64,000 bases of DNA, taken from Cutibacterium modestum (GTDB taxonomy: Bacteria > Actinomycetota > Actinomycetes > Propionibacteriales > Propionibacteriaceae). The stretch lies in contig NZ_BJEN01000003.1 in the NCBI RefSeq assembly GCF_008326345.1, positions 596,533-660,532 of the forward strand, read 5' to 3'. Positions within the stretch are counted from its first letter, which is position 1; each line of letters starts with the position of its first letter. Made by a program: the position numbers and the translations under genes. The notes beneath the pieces were generated by a model, which saw only the letters and a program-made list of their open reading frames with translations, ran no database searches and was not told where the DNA came from. Below are positions 10,434-20,241 of the stretch, one piece after another.

Positions 10434-13400
10434 GTGAGTGACGAGACGTACTCTGCGGAGACCGGGCCCGACGTGGGCCGCCAGTCTGACCGCGGTGGTG
10501 CTCCCCGCACCGCGGAGGGACTGACTGACTGGACTATTCCTGTCATCTCGTCGGTGCGCGCTGATCCGGAGGATTGGGCGTGGGCTCACGAGCGACGTAA
10601 ACCAGCAGACCCTGACATCACGGCCGACCAGGTCGCGGCTATCCTTCTCGTGCATCAAGCGGCGGGTTGGTTGCCGCGGACCCTCAACGCATTGCGACGT
10701 AGTGGTGAGCGCGCCGAAGTACAGATTGCCGTCGATCTTGGCTCTACGGATGGTTCCTCCGAGTTGCTCCTGGAAGCTGTGGGCGAGGGGTTGCTGGAAG
10801 AGTGCGTGACGGCTAGCGCGGATACCCCCCCCGGTGATGGCATTAGCCTGGCGATCGACCGACTCCCTGACGATGTCACCCATATCTGGATCCTGCACGA
10901 CGACGTCGAGGTGCGTCGTGATTCGTTGACTTGCATGTTGCGGGAGGCTTCGCGCAAGCCTCACCCTGACGTCTTGTACCCCACATTGCTCAAACCGGCT
11001 CGGCATAATTACCCGGAGTTCATTGATGAGCAGGGGCAAAGTGTCAGCACCGGCGGTACTCGTGTTCTGCCGGTCGTCGACCGCGGAGATATTGACCAGA
11101 AACAGGCTGATCCGGGCCCGATCCTGGGCGGCTCGACGGCTGGCATGTTCATCCGGTTGGACGTGTGGCGCCGCCTTAGTGGTTTCGACCCAGCACTTCC
11201 CCTTTTCCGTGACGGCGTGGACTTCGGCTGGCGCGCCAATGAGGCGGGTCTGGTCGTCCGCACTGCGCCGAGCTGCACCATTCATCACCGCCAAGCGGGT
11301 CGAGGGTGGCAGCGAGAGTCGCATATAGCCCCCCGTCCGGACGTCACCGACCGTCTCGCAGGGATGCGAATGGTTGCAGCCCGGACCGGTCACCCCACTC
11401 GCACGAGTCTGGCCCTCTTGTTGGTTAGCGTGTGGCGTTTTCTCGTCCTCATGGTGGGCAAGGCCCCCGCGCGTGCTGCCGACGAGTGGCGGGCCGGGTG
11501 GCAGCTGTGGCGGTCACGCTCGGTTGCACGCGAGATGTCGAGGCGCCTGCAAGATTTCCATGCGCAATGCGATCCTGATGATCTCGAGAACACCAACCGT
11601 CTCATTCCAAGCCGACGCAGTGTCTGGGCTCGGGCAGTCGACCGTTACGCCGGGGACTTGTCTGACCGGATCCACCCGTGGCGCCATGAGGATGGGACGA
11701 CGATCGATGATCTCACTGGCGACGACTTCACCGTCCGTGACCACCATTCTGTCGTTAACCCGCACACCGTGATGGTCAGCCTCATGGTGGTGTTCGGGCT
11801 CATTGCCTGCCGCGGTCTTTACGGGTCAGGCAAAGCGACCTCGACCTGGCTCGCGCCAGCGCCAGACGGGCTGGCTGGAGCATGGCATCGCTGGTTGACC
11901 GCTGTTCCCGGCATGTCTGGGGGAAACGCACTGTGGCTGGCGTGGCCAGCTTTCGGCTCAGTGTTGACGATTGGAAAGCCGGAAGTTCTGGTCCGGATTC
12001 TGCTCGTCGCGGCTCCGTTGCTCGCGGCGATGTCGGCACATCGACTGTTTCGTCGGGTACTCGGCCTTGGTGCGACGACGGTATTGCTCGCGACCTTCTG
12101 GGGCTTGCTGCCTGTCCTCACTGGTGGCCTGGCCCGAGGCTCGGTGACAGCGCTGGCACTCGGGGTGATCCTTCCTCATATGGCCCTGCACACCTGGCGG
12201 TTGGTCAATCCCGACACCGTAGACGTTGCCGAGTTGCATGGTGCCAGTATTGGCAACCGCCAGGGCGGGGGAGTCTCCTCGGCGGGTGGTCTGGCTCTCT
12301 GGTCAGCCCTGGCTATTAGTCTTGTTCCGGCTTTGTGGGTATACCCGGTTGTGGTGGCCATCGGCGTCCTTTTGGGCCGCCCTCGGCGTCTGCTGCTCGG
12401 TGCCATTGTTGTACTGGGGCCGCTGCTGGTCATCTTCCCGTGGATTCCTCGGCTCGTGGCCGATCCTGGCCGCATGGCGACCGGGGCAGAGCCCCTGCTT
12501 AGCCCGGCTGTTGAAACCCGTGCCGGGCTGTGGCTATTGGTGGGTCGCGCGATTGTTCCTGGGACTGCTCCGACCGCGTTCACCGTGATAGCGATGGTCC
12601 CGTTGTGGATTGCTGCGCTGTGGGCGATCTGGCGCCTCGTCATCGATCGCTCCGCGTCCATCGGGTCTTTGACTGGTCATCGTCGTGGCCGCGTGCTGGC
12701 CCTCATCATCGTCTACCTGCTGTGCCTGGTTCTCGCTGGTGTGGCGTCGCGCACCTTAGTCACCGTCTGGAATGCGCAGGTGCATCCCGCTATCGAACCG
12801 TGGCAGTTGGTGGGCGTCGGAGTGCTCCTGATCCTTGTCGCAGCTGCCCGCCAGTCGGCCATGTTGAAGCGTGCCGAGGCGGACCATCTGCCCGACGACG
12901 CATCCCCGACACTGGGCGAGCTGCTTGTTGGGGTGGGCAACCGATGGTTGCCATGGGTGTTAACGGTGTCTGTGGCTGCCAGCGGCGTCTGGTGGCTTGT
13001 GGGGGGCGCTCGTGGCCCGATGTCCACAACTGATGCCATGCGCCCGGCCTATGTCACAGCAGTCGAGAGCTCTGCTCGCCACACCCGCACCCTCATGGTG
13101 AATGTGCATGGTGACGGCGCCCAGTGGAACCTCGTTGACTTCGATAACCCGAGCTGGGGCAGCGGGGAGCGTCCAGAAATCTCTGCGGACAGCCGCATCG
13201 CTGATTCGGCTGCGGACCTTGCCCTTGCCGTGGCGACCGGAGCTGTCCCAGACGATCTGGCTGATCGCCTGTCCGGTCTGGGAATCGGTCATCTGTGGCT
13301 TCGTGGTGCGGGTGCCGACGTCGTGTCCCAGGTGGGTAATGCTGCAGGTTTGTCTGCCGTGAATACGGATTCCACCACGACGGTGTGGACCGTCGATGGA

Positions 13401-13766
13401 TCTCCCTCGCGGGCTCTGTTTAGAAGCCGTGGTGGCGATCAAGTTCCTGTGGCCAAGAAGGTGTCTAAATCAGGAACCGTGACAATCCTTGAGCCCCGTG
13501 ATGATCGGTGGAAGATCGAGGTAGGGGGCACGCGACTGAGTCCGGTGTCGCGCCACGGAATCGGGGAGTCCTACCAAGTTGGCTCGGCCCGCGGTGATCT
13601 GACATGGTCGATGCCGACCCAGGGATGGGCCTGTGCCATTGAACTGGTTGCCCTCCTCCTTTTGATGATGCTGGCCGGACCTCAGGCCGCTCCGCACAAC
13701 CGCACCGCTGCTCCCCGCCGATCCGTGCTTGACCGTAAGCCTCGCCGTCGTCAGGAGGAGTCATGA
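10434..13766 (+). CDS. Large membrane-bound family 2 glycosyltransferase
   Basis: An 1,110-residue envelope glycosyltransferase. Residues about 60-330 form a GT2 domain (VAAILLVHQAAGWLPRTLNA; DLGSTDGS; LHDDVEV as the DXD-like site; FRDGVDFGWRANEAG as the acceptor/base region). A multi-spanning membrane region of about 10 helices follows from residue about 440 to 840, then a soluble C-terminal domain with a last helix near residue 1070. GTG 10434 is the start nearest the domain. The gene is coupled to the DUF5719 gene through an ATGA overlap. The pair is conserved in actinobacteria; substrate unknown. Confidence 0.85.
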   Translation: MSDETYSAETGPDVGRQSDRGGAPRTAEGLTDWTIPVISSVRADPEDWAWAHERRKPADPDITADQVAAILLVHQAAGWLPRTLNALRRSGERAEVQIAVDLGSTDGSSELLLEAVGEGLLEECVTASADTPPGDGISLAIDRLPDDVTHIWILHDDVEVRRDSLTCMLREASRKPHPDVLYPTLLKPARHNYPEFIDEQGQSVSTGGTRVLPVVDRGDIDQKQADPGPILGGSTAGMFIRLDVWRRLSGFDPALPLFRDGVDFGWRANEAGLVVRTAPSCTIHHRQAGRGWQRESHIAPRPDVTDRLAGMRMVAARTGHPTRTSLALLLVSVWRFLVLMVGKAPARAADEWRAGWQLWRSRSVAREMSRRLQDFHAQCDPDDLENTNRLIPSRRSVWARAVDRYAGDLSDRIHPWRHEDGTTIDDLTGDDFTVRDHHSVVNPHTVMVSLMVVFGLIACRGLYGSGKATSTWLAPAPDGLAGAWHRWLTAVPGMSGGNALWLAWPAFGSVLTIGKPEVLVRILLVAAPLLAAMSAHRLFRRVLGLGATTVLLATFWGLLPVLTGGLARGSVTALALGVILPHMALHTWRLVNPDTVDVAELHGASIGNRQGGGVSSAGGLALWSALAISLVPALWVYPVVVAIGVLLGRPRRLLLGAIVVLGPLLVIFPWIPRLVADPGRMATGAEPLLSPAVETRAGLWLLVGRAIVPGTAPTAFTVIAMVPLWIAALWAIWRLVIDRSASIGSLTGHRRGRVLALIIVYLLCLVLAGVASRTLVTVWNAQVHPAIEPWQLVGVGVLLILVAAARQSAMLKRAEADHLPDDASPTLGELLVGVGNRWLPWVLTVSVAASGVWWLVGGARGPMSTTDAMRPAYVTAVESSARHTRTLMVNVHGDGAQWNLVDFDNPSWGSGERPEISADSRIADSAADLALAVATGAVPDDLADRLSGLGIGHLWLRGAGADVVSQVGNAAGLSAVNTDSTTTVWTVDGSPSRALFRSRGGDQVPVAKKVSKSGTVTILEPRDDRWKIEVGGTRLSPVSRHGIGESYQVGSARGDLTWSMPTQGWACAIELVALLLLMMLAGPQAAPHNRTAAPRRSVLDRKPRRRQEES

Positions 13767-15265
13767 GCGATCGCCCCCGCCGCGCCCTCGCAGATGACGA
13801 GGAGCCCAAGGAGATTCCCGAGATTCGACCCGTCGGCGATAGCGCAATCCCAGCGCGTCGCGCGGTCGATTCCGATGATGTCAGCGACCAGCAGCCGGTT
13901 CATGTTGCCCGCGCCATGACTCAGGGCCCTGAATCCGACGACCACGATGCGACACCCGAGGCGAAGTCCGATAAGAAGGCCGGGCACCACTGGAAGGGTC
14001 CGGTATGGGCACTAGCCTTGGCCGTCGCGGCGGTCGCGATCTCCCTGGCCACCTCAGCGATTCCTTATACCCAGCGCTCTGCCCCGAAGGCCCAACTCAT
14101 CTCCTCGGGACGCACCCTCGTCTGCCCTCCCTCCCAGGGGAAGGCCAGCCTTGCCGCGGGGTCCTTGGCGGGAAAGTTACAAGTTGGCACCTCGATCGAA
14201 GAGCTCTTTGATACCGCAGTGCCGGTAGTCACAAAGATCGACACCTCAGCGGGTTATATCCGGTCTACAGCCGGGCAACGTCGGCCCTCTGGCTCGGCGC
14301 TATCTTCAGAAGCGGGCATGACGACGTGGGTGCCGTGCGTGGGTGCGGCTACGGGAGGAGTAGTCAGCGTCACGAACCCTTCGACCTCCGACCTGGTGGT
14401 GGTTAACCCGGACACCCGGGCAGCCACCGTCGACGTCACGATGTTGGGTTCAAAGGGAGAAATTGACACCGCCGGGATGCGAGGGATTCGTGTGTCCCCG
14501 GGACAGACCAAGGTGCTGCCGATGTCGGTATGGGACAACGACACTACCCCGGTGACCGCCCTTGTTAACGCCCGCGAAGGACGAGTTGTCGTTGGCGCCC
14601 GTACCTGGGCCGATAAGGGCCGCGAGACGATCGCGATGGCTCCAGCAGCTAAGACCCTCTTTTTGCCAGCCGTCCCCGCCAAGGTATCGACTGCAACCCT
14701 CATCATTTCGAATCCCGGCACAAAACGGTTGAGTGTGTCAGTGACGGCGCTGGCCGGACGTGGGTCCTTTACCCCTGACGGAGCCGACGAGATCGATATC
14801 GATCCCCGATCCACCATCCAGGTGGACCTGTCGAAGGCCTTAGCAGGGGAAGGCGTCGGGCTACGTTTGTCTGCCGATGACCCGGTTATTGCCAGGTTGT
14901 TTGCTCAGGGCAAGCCTGGCACCACCGATTACGCCATGGTCAGCCCGGGAGGGTCGAGCAAGGTGCTGGAGCAAACCGTAGGGGCGGCTGGAACCCTTGA
15001 ACTGTCCAACCCGGGACGGGAGGCTGCCACCTTTTCTGGCGAGTTGACAGGCACTAGCGGGAAGAAGACGGTGATCGAGGGCACGGTTCCAGCTGGGTCC
15101 ACCTGGTCGGGGAAGGTCCCAGCAGCTGGCCACCTGCACATTGTTGGGTCGGCTCCGCTTATTGGCGGGGTAGTATCTGCCAGCGGTTTGGCTGTCCTTC
15201 CATTGGAGGTCGCGACGACTACGACGAACGGTCGCAGCGCTGACGTTGATCCTCAACTGCGGTGA
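13763..15265 (+). CDS. DUF5719 family secreted/anchored protein
   Basis: A 500-residue protein with a charged cytoplasmic N-terminus of about 75 residues, one signal-anchor helix (WALALAVAAVAISLATSAI) and an extracytoplasmic region of beta-rich repeats (VTNPSTSDLVVVNPD; ATLIISNPGTKRLSVSVTAL; LELSNPGREAATFSG). ATG 13763 overlaps the GT2 stop and has a strong GGAGGAG site. The family's function is unknown; its fixed position beside the large GT2 suggests partnership in exporting or presenting a glycan. Confidence 0.82.
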   Translation: MSDRPRRALADDEEPKEIPEIRPVGDSAIPARRAVDSDDVSDQQPVHVARAMTQGPESDDHDATPEAKSDKKAGHHWKGPVWALALAVAAVAISLATSAIPYTQRSAPKAQLISSGRTLVCPPSQGKASLAAGSLAGKLQVGTSIEELFDTAVPVVTKIDTSAGYIRSTAGQRRPSGSALSSEAGMTTWVPCVGAATGGVVSVTNPSTSDLVVVNPDTRAATVDVTMLGSKGEIDTAGMRGIRVSPGQTKVLPMSVWDNDTTPVTALVNAREGRVVVGARTWADKGRETIAMAPAAKTLFLPAVPAKVSTATLIISNPGTKRLSVSVTALAGRGSFTPDGADEIDIDPRSTIQVDLSKALAGEGVGLRLSADDPVIARLFAQGKPGTTDYAMVSPGGSSKVLEQTVGAAGTLELSNPGREAATFSGELTGTSGKKTVIEGTVPAGSTWSGKVPAAGHLHIVGSAPLIGGVVSASGLAVLPLEVATTTTNGRSADVDPQLR

Positions 15266-15270
15266 CGGTT

Positions 15271-15699
15271 TTAGTCGTCGATGCTGGGATCGATTGTTTC
15301 TACCGGGGTGCCAGTCAGTGCTGAGAGCTGTTCGACCAGGGTGCGATGAACAAGGATGGCTAACCCGCGCCTGCTGGCTGTCCGCAACTCGAGGGGTCGT
15401 CGATAGATAACAACCTTGGCGGGGGATTGGTCGCTCCTATCGACGGCAGAGGATAGCGGTACCCGCCCTTCCGTCCAGTCCGGCATGGTCGGGACGTCTT
15501 CGGCCCCAACGACGACGTTATCGAGGATTCCTGGGCATGACATCCATGACATCTGTACTTGCTGAACAGCCTGCGCCAGACAGGCTGTGAAGAATTCGGC
15601 GTGGGTGGGGTCAATGCGGTCGATGCGTCCGCCGTAGGAGCGAGGCAAGACAACTGGCCCACGCTGGCCACGGCCATGACGGTTACGACGCTTGGACAT
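15271..15699 (-). CDS. Metallopeptidase-family (zincin-like) protein, apparently without HExxH
   Basis: A 142-residue small protein at the locus where actinobacteria carry the 'metallopeptidase family' gene beside DUF5719 and DUF3499. It has a basic N-terminus (SKRRNRHGRGQRGP), a central core (VVIYRRPLELR) and a C-terminal helix where zincins have HExxH; here it reads VHRTLVEQ, so the glutamate after the first histidine and the second histidine are not in the usual places. Catalysis is therefore doubtful. Assignment rests on length and neighbourhood more than on motifs. Confidence 0.55.
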   Translation of the reverse strand: MSKRRNRHGRGQRGPVVLPRSYGGRIDRIDPTHAEFFTACLAQAVQQVQMSWMSCPGILDNVVVGAEDVPTMPDWTEGRVPLSSAVDRSDQSPAKVVIYRRPLELRTASRRGLAILVHRTLVEQLSALTGTPVETIDPSIDD

Positions 15700-15831
15700 G
15701 CCGCCACTGTATTGCGGTTGGCAACAGAGTGCGATCAAGAGCGGTTCTGCGGTGTACCGCAGGAACATGTGTCTTTGTGGCGTCCGCGTGGCAACTGTGT
15801 GAGTACCAGTGTGTGGCGTACCGTGCCCTGG

Positions 15832-16206
15832 GTGAGAGAGTGCATTCGCCCCGGATGTTCCCGGCCAGCGGTCGCGACGCTGACCTACGTCTATGCCGAG
15901 CGCACTGCAGTTCTCGGGCCTTTGGGGCCTAGCCGTGAACCCGGCGCCTACGACATGTGCGCCGAACACGCCGAAACGCTCTCGGCGCCGATGGGATGGG
16001 AAGTCATCCGCCTGCCCGGTATCGACAATCCAACTCCAGACCCGCCAGCCGATGACCTGATGGCACTCGCGGCAGCGGTACGAGAGGTGGGAATGCTCGC
16101 GGACGAGGCCGTACCTGAGCCTGACCCCGCCTCGGTACACGTCTTAGGCCGGCGTGGCCATTTATCCGTCATTACGGACGCCAGCCGTGACGCCCCAAGC
16201 CACTAG
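15832..16206 (+). CDS. DUF3499 family protein
   Basis: A 124-residue actinobacterial protein of unknown function. The core begins at once: CIRPGCSRPAVATLTYVYAE, then YDMCAEHAETLSAPMGWEV. The Cys residues (CxxxxC and C-x2-H) resemble a small zinc-ribbon. GTG 15832 is preferred because the conserved part starts at the next residues; other in-frame starts upstream (for example GTG 15811) are possible. It is divergent from the metallopeptidase-like gene. Confidence 0.8.
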   Translation: MRECIRPGCSRPAVATLTYVYAERTAVLGPLGPSREPGAYDMCAEHAETLSAPMGWEVIRLPGIDNPTPDPPADDLMALAAAVREVGMLADEAVPEPDPASVHVLGRRGHLSVITDASRDAPSH

Positions 16207-16216
16207 GATGACGGTC

Positions 16217-16495
16217 ATGCCTGATTTACCGCTGGCCCTTGAGGCACTCGACCTGTCTCCGGCGTTCCTCGAGGTGGCAGCTTGCCCGGCGTGTCACTCC
16301 CGGTTTGCCCTCGATTTCGACAGTGGGGAATTGGTGTGCTCTTCTCCATCATGTGGGCTGGCTTTCCTTGTGCGCGACGGCGTTCCCGATCTTCGCCTCG
16401 ACGCGGCACGTAAGCGAGAATCTTGCCAGGCGGTCAATACTGAGGACACTGAGGCTTTTGAGCCCACTCATCGTCATGAGACGAGGCCGCAGTGA
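16217..16495 (+). CDS. Trm112-family zinc-ribbon protein
   Basis: A 92-residue protein with two zinc knuckles, CPACHS near residue 28 and CSSPSCG near residue 48, around a short core ending FLVRDGVPDLR, typical of bacterial Trm112-like (YcaR/UPF0434) proteins. ATG 16217 with AGGA nine bases upstream is preferred; ATG 16208 is an alternative three codons longer. Its stop overlaps the GTG of the SIS gene. In many actinobacteria a phosphomannomutase gene stands beside it; none is present here. Confidence 0.8.
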   Translation: MPDLPLALEALDLSPAFLEVAACPACHSRFALDFDSGELVCSSPSCGLAFLVRDGVPDLRLDAARKRESCQAVNTEDTEAFEPTHRHETRPQ

Positions 16496-17511
16496 CCTTC
16501 GACGACTCACGCCTCGACGCGCCTCTTAATCCACTCGCCGAGGAGGTGTTGCGTCACTTGGCCAGCACCGGCACGCGCATCCGTCGCGACTCTGCTGATC
16601 TTGACAACGTACGTCGAACGGTCGGTGAGTGGGGACAGCCCAGAGGAGTTCTCGTTGTCGGCCCCGAAGCCCGGTTGGTGCGGTCTGTCCTTGAGCCGAT
16701 ATGTCCCGTCCCGCTCGTCGCCTGGCCTTTCCTGCGGCTGCCAGCGTGGGTCGGACCCCTTGATCTTGTCGTCGCCCTCGATACTGATGGATGTTGTGCG
16801 GCCCAGGTGGCTGAGGCCCGACGTCGAGGCAGCGCCATCATCGTAACTGCCCCTGAGAAAACCGAGTCCTGGCAAGCTGCCGGTAGTCACGGCACTGCTC
16901 GCATCCTGATGGCCTCCGGGGGTGCCATGTCGGCCGCCGTCGCGGCGTTGTCAGTGCTGAGTGACTTGGGTCTTGGGCCGGTCGTCGACCCCGGACAGGT
17001 TGCTCGGGTTGCGGATATGGTGGCCGAGTCGGCTTCACCGCACCGAAACCTCGCCGTCAATGAGGCTAAGGACCTCGCGTGTGCGTTAGCCGATGCGGAG
17101 CCCCTCTTGTGGGGAGGGTCGGTGCTTGCAGCGCGGGCGTCGCGACGCCTCGCACAGTGGATGAGGCGAGCCACGGGTCGCATCGCCTTGTCTGCCGACT
17201 CAGCATCACTGCGTCCCATCATTGAATCTGCTCCTAGACGGGATCCTTTTGCCGATCCCGATCTTGACGGCGAGACGCGTCGCCCTGTCCTTGTCGTCAT
17301 GGATGATGCCGAGACCGAGCATGCCGCTGTCCACCGCGAGCTAGAGCACCTGTGTGCCAGCCATGACGTGACGGTGCGCAGCGTTACGTTGCCGCTCGGC
17401 ATTGATGAGCGGTCCTCGTCGATGGACCGTTACGTCGCCTTGCTGCTCCAGGGGAGTTTCGCCGCCGTCTACTTGGCCCTCGGGCTGGATCGTCTGGAGG
17501 AGATGACATGA
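16492..17511 (+). CDS. SIS-domain / phosphosugar isomerase-like protein (TobH type)
   Basis: A 339-residue protein with sugar-isomerase-like features: GVLVVGPEARLVRSVLE near residue 55, then LDLVVALDTDG and SAIIVTAPEKT, the alternating strands and loops of an SIS fold, followed by a C-terminal half resembling bacterial phosphoglucose/phosphomannose isomerase. GTG 16492 overlaps the previous stop and the next gene overlaps its own stop (ATGA), so it is in an operon. The substrate cannot be told; GDP-mannose metabolism is suggested only by neighbours. Confidence 0.72.
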   Translation: MTFDDSRLDAPLNPLAEEVLRHLASTGTRIRRDSADLDNVRRTVGEWGQPRGVLVVGPEARLVRSVLEPICPVPLVAWPFLRLPAWVGPLDLVVALDTDGCCAAQVAEARRRGSAIIVTAPEKTESWQAAGSHGTARILMASGGAMSAAVAALSVLSDLGLGPVVDPGQVARVADMVAESASPHRNLAVNEAKDLACALADAEPLLWGGSVLAARASRRLAQWMRRATGRIALSADSASLRPIIESAPRRDPFADPDLDGETRRPVLVVMDDAETEHAAVHRELEHLCASHDVTVRSVTLPLGIDERSSSMDRYVALLLQGSFAAVYLALGLDRLEEMT

Positions 17512-18539
17512 GCCAGGCACATGCAGTCCAGCGGTCGGACGAGGTTAAGGAACCAGCCGATGCACAGCAGGGTGGCCGCAAGGCGATCATTGCAGCTGTC
17601 TTCGCCAACCTCGCGATCGCGGTGACAAAGGCGATTGCATGGGCACTCACTGGGGCTTCGTCGATGCTGGCAGAGGCCATCCACTCGGTGGCTGATACCG
17701 CTAACCAGGTCATTCTCATAATGGGTGGTAAGAAGTCCCACCAGGAAGCGGACGAGGACCACCCCTTCGGCTACGAGACGGCGCGGTACCTGTCTGGTTT
17801 CGTTGTCGCCATTGTCATCTTCACCCTCGGTGGTTTGTTTGCCCTGTACGAGGCCTACGGCAAGATCGAGTCGACACTTGTTGGTCATCCCGACGAGCTC
17901 CTCGATTCCCAGTGGTGGTGGGTGCCGCTGGCAGTCCTCGTGATCTCTATCTGCGCGGAGGGAGCTAGCCTGCGCATTGCCCTCAAGGAGAGTACCCAGG
18001 ACCGCGAAGGCATGACGATCTTGCAATACATCCGGAAGGCTAAGGCCCCGGAGCTGCCGGTCGTCATGCTGGAGGATTCTGCTGCCGTTCTCGGTCTGAT
18101 TTTTGCTTTCGTGGGTGTGGGCCTAACCCTGCTCACTCATAACCCAATCTTTGACGGCATCGGCTCGGCCTGTATTGGTATCTTGCTGGTCGTCGTTGCC
18201 GGAGTGCTCTCGCGCGAGATGAAATCCCTCTTGGAGGGGGAGTCGGCAACCCCAGAGTCGCGTAAGGCCATCCACGATGCCTTGGTGAATTCTGATGGCG
18301 TTGACTCGGTGATCTACATGAAGACGGTTCATTTGGGCCCTGAGACGATCCTGTTGGCTGCCAAGATCGCTGTTGATCCGACGGATTCCGCCCTTGAGGT
18401 CGCACGCATTATCGATAACGCCGAGGTGTCAGTGCGGGCCGCTGAGCCGCTAGTTGGTCCACTCTTCCTTGAGCCCGATATCCGTTATGGGGACAATCGC
18501 ATCACTGATGGGGAGGAAAGATCGGAGGATCAGCCGTGA
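17508..18539 (+). CDS. Cation diffusion facilitator (CDF) metal exporter
   Basis: Proton-coupled efflux of a divalent metal (zinc, manganese, cobalt or iron). The 343-residue protein has an N-terminal membrane domain with the metal-site helices [16 protein letters not shown] and [16 protein letters not shown] (HxxxD and DxxxxxG patterns) and the [13 protein letters not shown] loop, then a cytoplasmic C-terminal domain with a ferredoxin-like fold. ATG 17508 overlaps the SIS gene stop and its own stop overlaps aroQ. Metal specificity is not readable here. Confidence 0.9.
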   Translation: MSQAHAVQRSDEVKEPADAQQGGRKAIIAAVFANLAIAVTKAIAWALTGASSMLAEAIHSVADTANQVILIMGGKKSHQEADEDHPFGYETARYLSGFVVAIVIFTLGGLFALYEAYGKIESTLVGHPDELLDSQWWWVPLAVLVISICAEGASLRIALKESTQDREGMTILQYIRKAKAPELPVVMLEDSAAVLGLIFAFVGVGLTLLTHNPIFDGIGSACIGILLVVVAGVLSREMKSLLEGESATPESRKAIHDALVNSDGVDSVIYMKTVHLGPETILLAAKIAVDPTDSALEVARIIDNAEVSVRAAEPLVGPLFLEPDIRYGDNRITDGEERSEDQP

Positions 18540-18967
18540 GCGAACAGGTACTGGTCCTTAACGGCCCGAATTTGGGTCGGCTTGGTCGACGCGAGCCACA
18601 GATTTATGGGACGGCCACCCATAACGATCTGGCGGCCCGGTTGGTCGAATACGGTCGTGAACTGGGGCTGGACGTTGAGGTGCGCCAGACCGACTCTGAG
18701 GAGCGGATGATTGGGTGGATCCACCAGGCCGCCGATGACCGTACCCCGGTCGTCATTAATCCGGCGGCCTGGAGCCACTACAACATTGCTATTGCAGATG
18801 CCCTCGCTCAGTTAGAGGCACCCTGCATCGAGGTGCATATCACCAATATCGCTACCCGGGAGGAGTTCCGTCATCGCAGCGTGGTGTCCGCGCACGTCAC
18901 CGGGACGATCGCCGGGCTGGGATTGAAAGGGTACGAGCTGGCCCTGTCGTGGCTGGCCACGGGCTGA
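18536..18967 (+). CDS. aroQ: Type II 3-dehydroquinate dehydratase AroQ
   Basis: Third step of the shikimate pathway. The 143-residue length is typical for the dodecameric type II enzyme. Motifs are [18 protein letters not shown] (catalytic Arg and Tyr), [17 protein letters not shown] (INPGA/HYS-like catalytic region) and [17 protein letters not shown] (His and substrate-binding Arg). GTG 18536 overlaps the CDF gene stop. No other aro gene is in the window, so its operon placement is incidental. Confidence 0.93.
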   Translation: MSEQVLVLNGPNLGRLGRREPQIYGTATHNDLAARLVEYGRELGLDVEVRQTDSEERMIGWIHQAADDRTPVVINPAAWSHYNIAIADALAQLEAPCIEVHITNIATREEFRHRSVVSAHVTGTIAGLGLKGYELALSWLATG

Positions 18968-18981
18968 ACCTAGGAGTGTGC

Positions 18982-19224
18982 CTACCGGTTCATCGACTCG
19001 AAGATTTCTTTGCACTCTGGGCAGACAGGGAATTTCTCGGGATTGCGGGAGGGCACCCATACCTTTCCGCACAGGGCGACGACGGGGGTCCCGTTGACCA
19101 TCGCGTCGGTGAGCTTCGCCTTGGGGACGTAGTGCGAGAAACGCTCGGCGTCACCGTCATCGAAGGATGGACGAGTTTTTTCTTCGACCGCTGTGTTGGA
19201 ACCTGGTGCCACCTGTGTGCTCAT
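18982..19224 (-). CDS. DUF3039 family protein
   Basis: An 80-residue actinobacterial protein of unknown function. The sequence ERFSHYVPKAKLTDAMVNG and ALCGKVWVP, with a C-terminal CPECKEIFE knuckle, matches DUF3039. ATG 19224 (MSTQVAPG) is chosen because residues upstream are not conserved. It is convergent with aroQ and divergent from the RDD gene. Confidence 0.85.
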   Translation of the reverse strand: MSTQVAPGSNTAVEEKTRPSFDDGDAERFSHYVPKAKLTDAMVNGTPVVALCGKVWVPSRNPEKFPVCPECKEIFESMNR

Positions 19225-19330
19225 AGTCCACCAGTCTACGTGGCCGATCCCGCGTTGCCACGGACAGCCCCTGGTCCTGCTGGCAGCGGACGTGGCTGGC
19301 ATCGTTGGGGCTTCGTGGAACAATAGACCG

Positions 19331-20152
19331 GTGACAAATGCGACTCCACCCCCCATGGGCTGGTACCCCGACCCTGCTGGAAGCGATCAGGAGCGGTATT
19401 GGGACGGCGAGCGTTGGACTCGGAACCTGCGCAATCAGCCGGACCCTCAGCCGCGGCATGGCGCGAACCATGTGCCCGAGACACTCGCGCCCGTATCACG
19501 GGTTCCGTCATCGCCACGACCTAGCGCAGCTGTTTCGCGTCGCGGCACTGCCGATATATCGAAGAGTACGTCGCAGAGCCGGTGGGGATCGACGGCTGAC
19601 GGAATTCCCCTGGCAGGCTGGTGGTGGCGAGCCTTGTCCACCATCATCGACGCCACCCTGGTGTGGGTCGTCGTCGGTCTGACGATGCACGAGAAGGTCG
19701 CGAGCATCGTCGACAGTTACCAGAGGTTCCTTGCCGAGTCGATGCGTGCGGTCAGCGCTGGGGCTAGCCCTTCTGACGTCATTACGACGCGAGCCCTGAT
19801 GGAAGCCGGATTCGTCAACGACCTGTCGAATCTCGTCGGTGCGGTGATCATTTCGCAGGCGATTTACCAATTCATTATGTTGGCAGCTTGCGCGGGTTCG
19901 GTCGGCCAATTGGTATGCGGGCTACGAGTCGTCGCCGTCAACAAGGGCAAGGAGCATCGCCGCCTGGTGTGGTGGCGTGCTCTCATACGCGCCGCCGCGT
20001 GGGCCTGCGTCGAGATGGGCAATCAAGTCATCGTGCTGCTGACACCCTTTAGCTACCTCATGCCGTTGTGGCAGCGTTCTCGTCAAACCATTCACGACGC
20101 AGTGGCAGGCACCCAGGTGGTTCGCCCGGTCCGCGAGTCTGACGTCGAGTAA
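19331..20152 (+). CDS. DUF2510 + RDD domain membrane protein
   Basis: A 273-residue membrane protein. The N-terminus MGWYPDPAGSDQERYWDGERW is the short DUF2510 module common in actinobacterial membrane proteins. A Pro/Ser-rich linker of about 60 residues follows, then an RDD domain with an N-terminal helix containing WWWRALSTIIDATLVWVV (Arg and Asp of RDD) and later GQLVCGLRVV and SRQTIHDAVAGT. GTG 19331 is placed just before the DUF2510 motif. RDD proteins include transport-related proteins, but the role here is unknown. Confidence 0.82.
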   Translation: MTNATPPPMGWYPDPAGSDQERYWDGERWTRNLRNQPDPQPRHGANHVPETLAPVSRVPSSPRPSAAVSRRGTADISKSTSQSRWGSTADGIPLAGWWWRALSTIIDATLVWVVVGLTMHEKVASIVDSYQRFLAESMRAVSAGASPSDVITTRALMEAGFVNDLSNLVGAVIISQAIYQFIMLAACAGSVGQLVCGLRVVAVNKGKEHRRLVWWRALIRAAAWACVEMGNQVIVLLTPFSYLMPLWQRSRQTIHDAVAGTQVVRPVRESDVE

Positions 20153-20241
20153 ATTTCGATTGTGCCGAGGCGATTTGTCGTCTTGGCGTAATCTGCCGAT
20201 CCCGACTTCTGCTCCGGCGATTGGGGCAGCGAAAGGCCGTC

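Noticed and set aside
9882..11393. Long minus-strand open frame opposite whiB and the large GT2 gene
   Set aside because: It overlaps two well-supported genes and has no recognisable motif.
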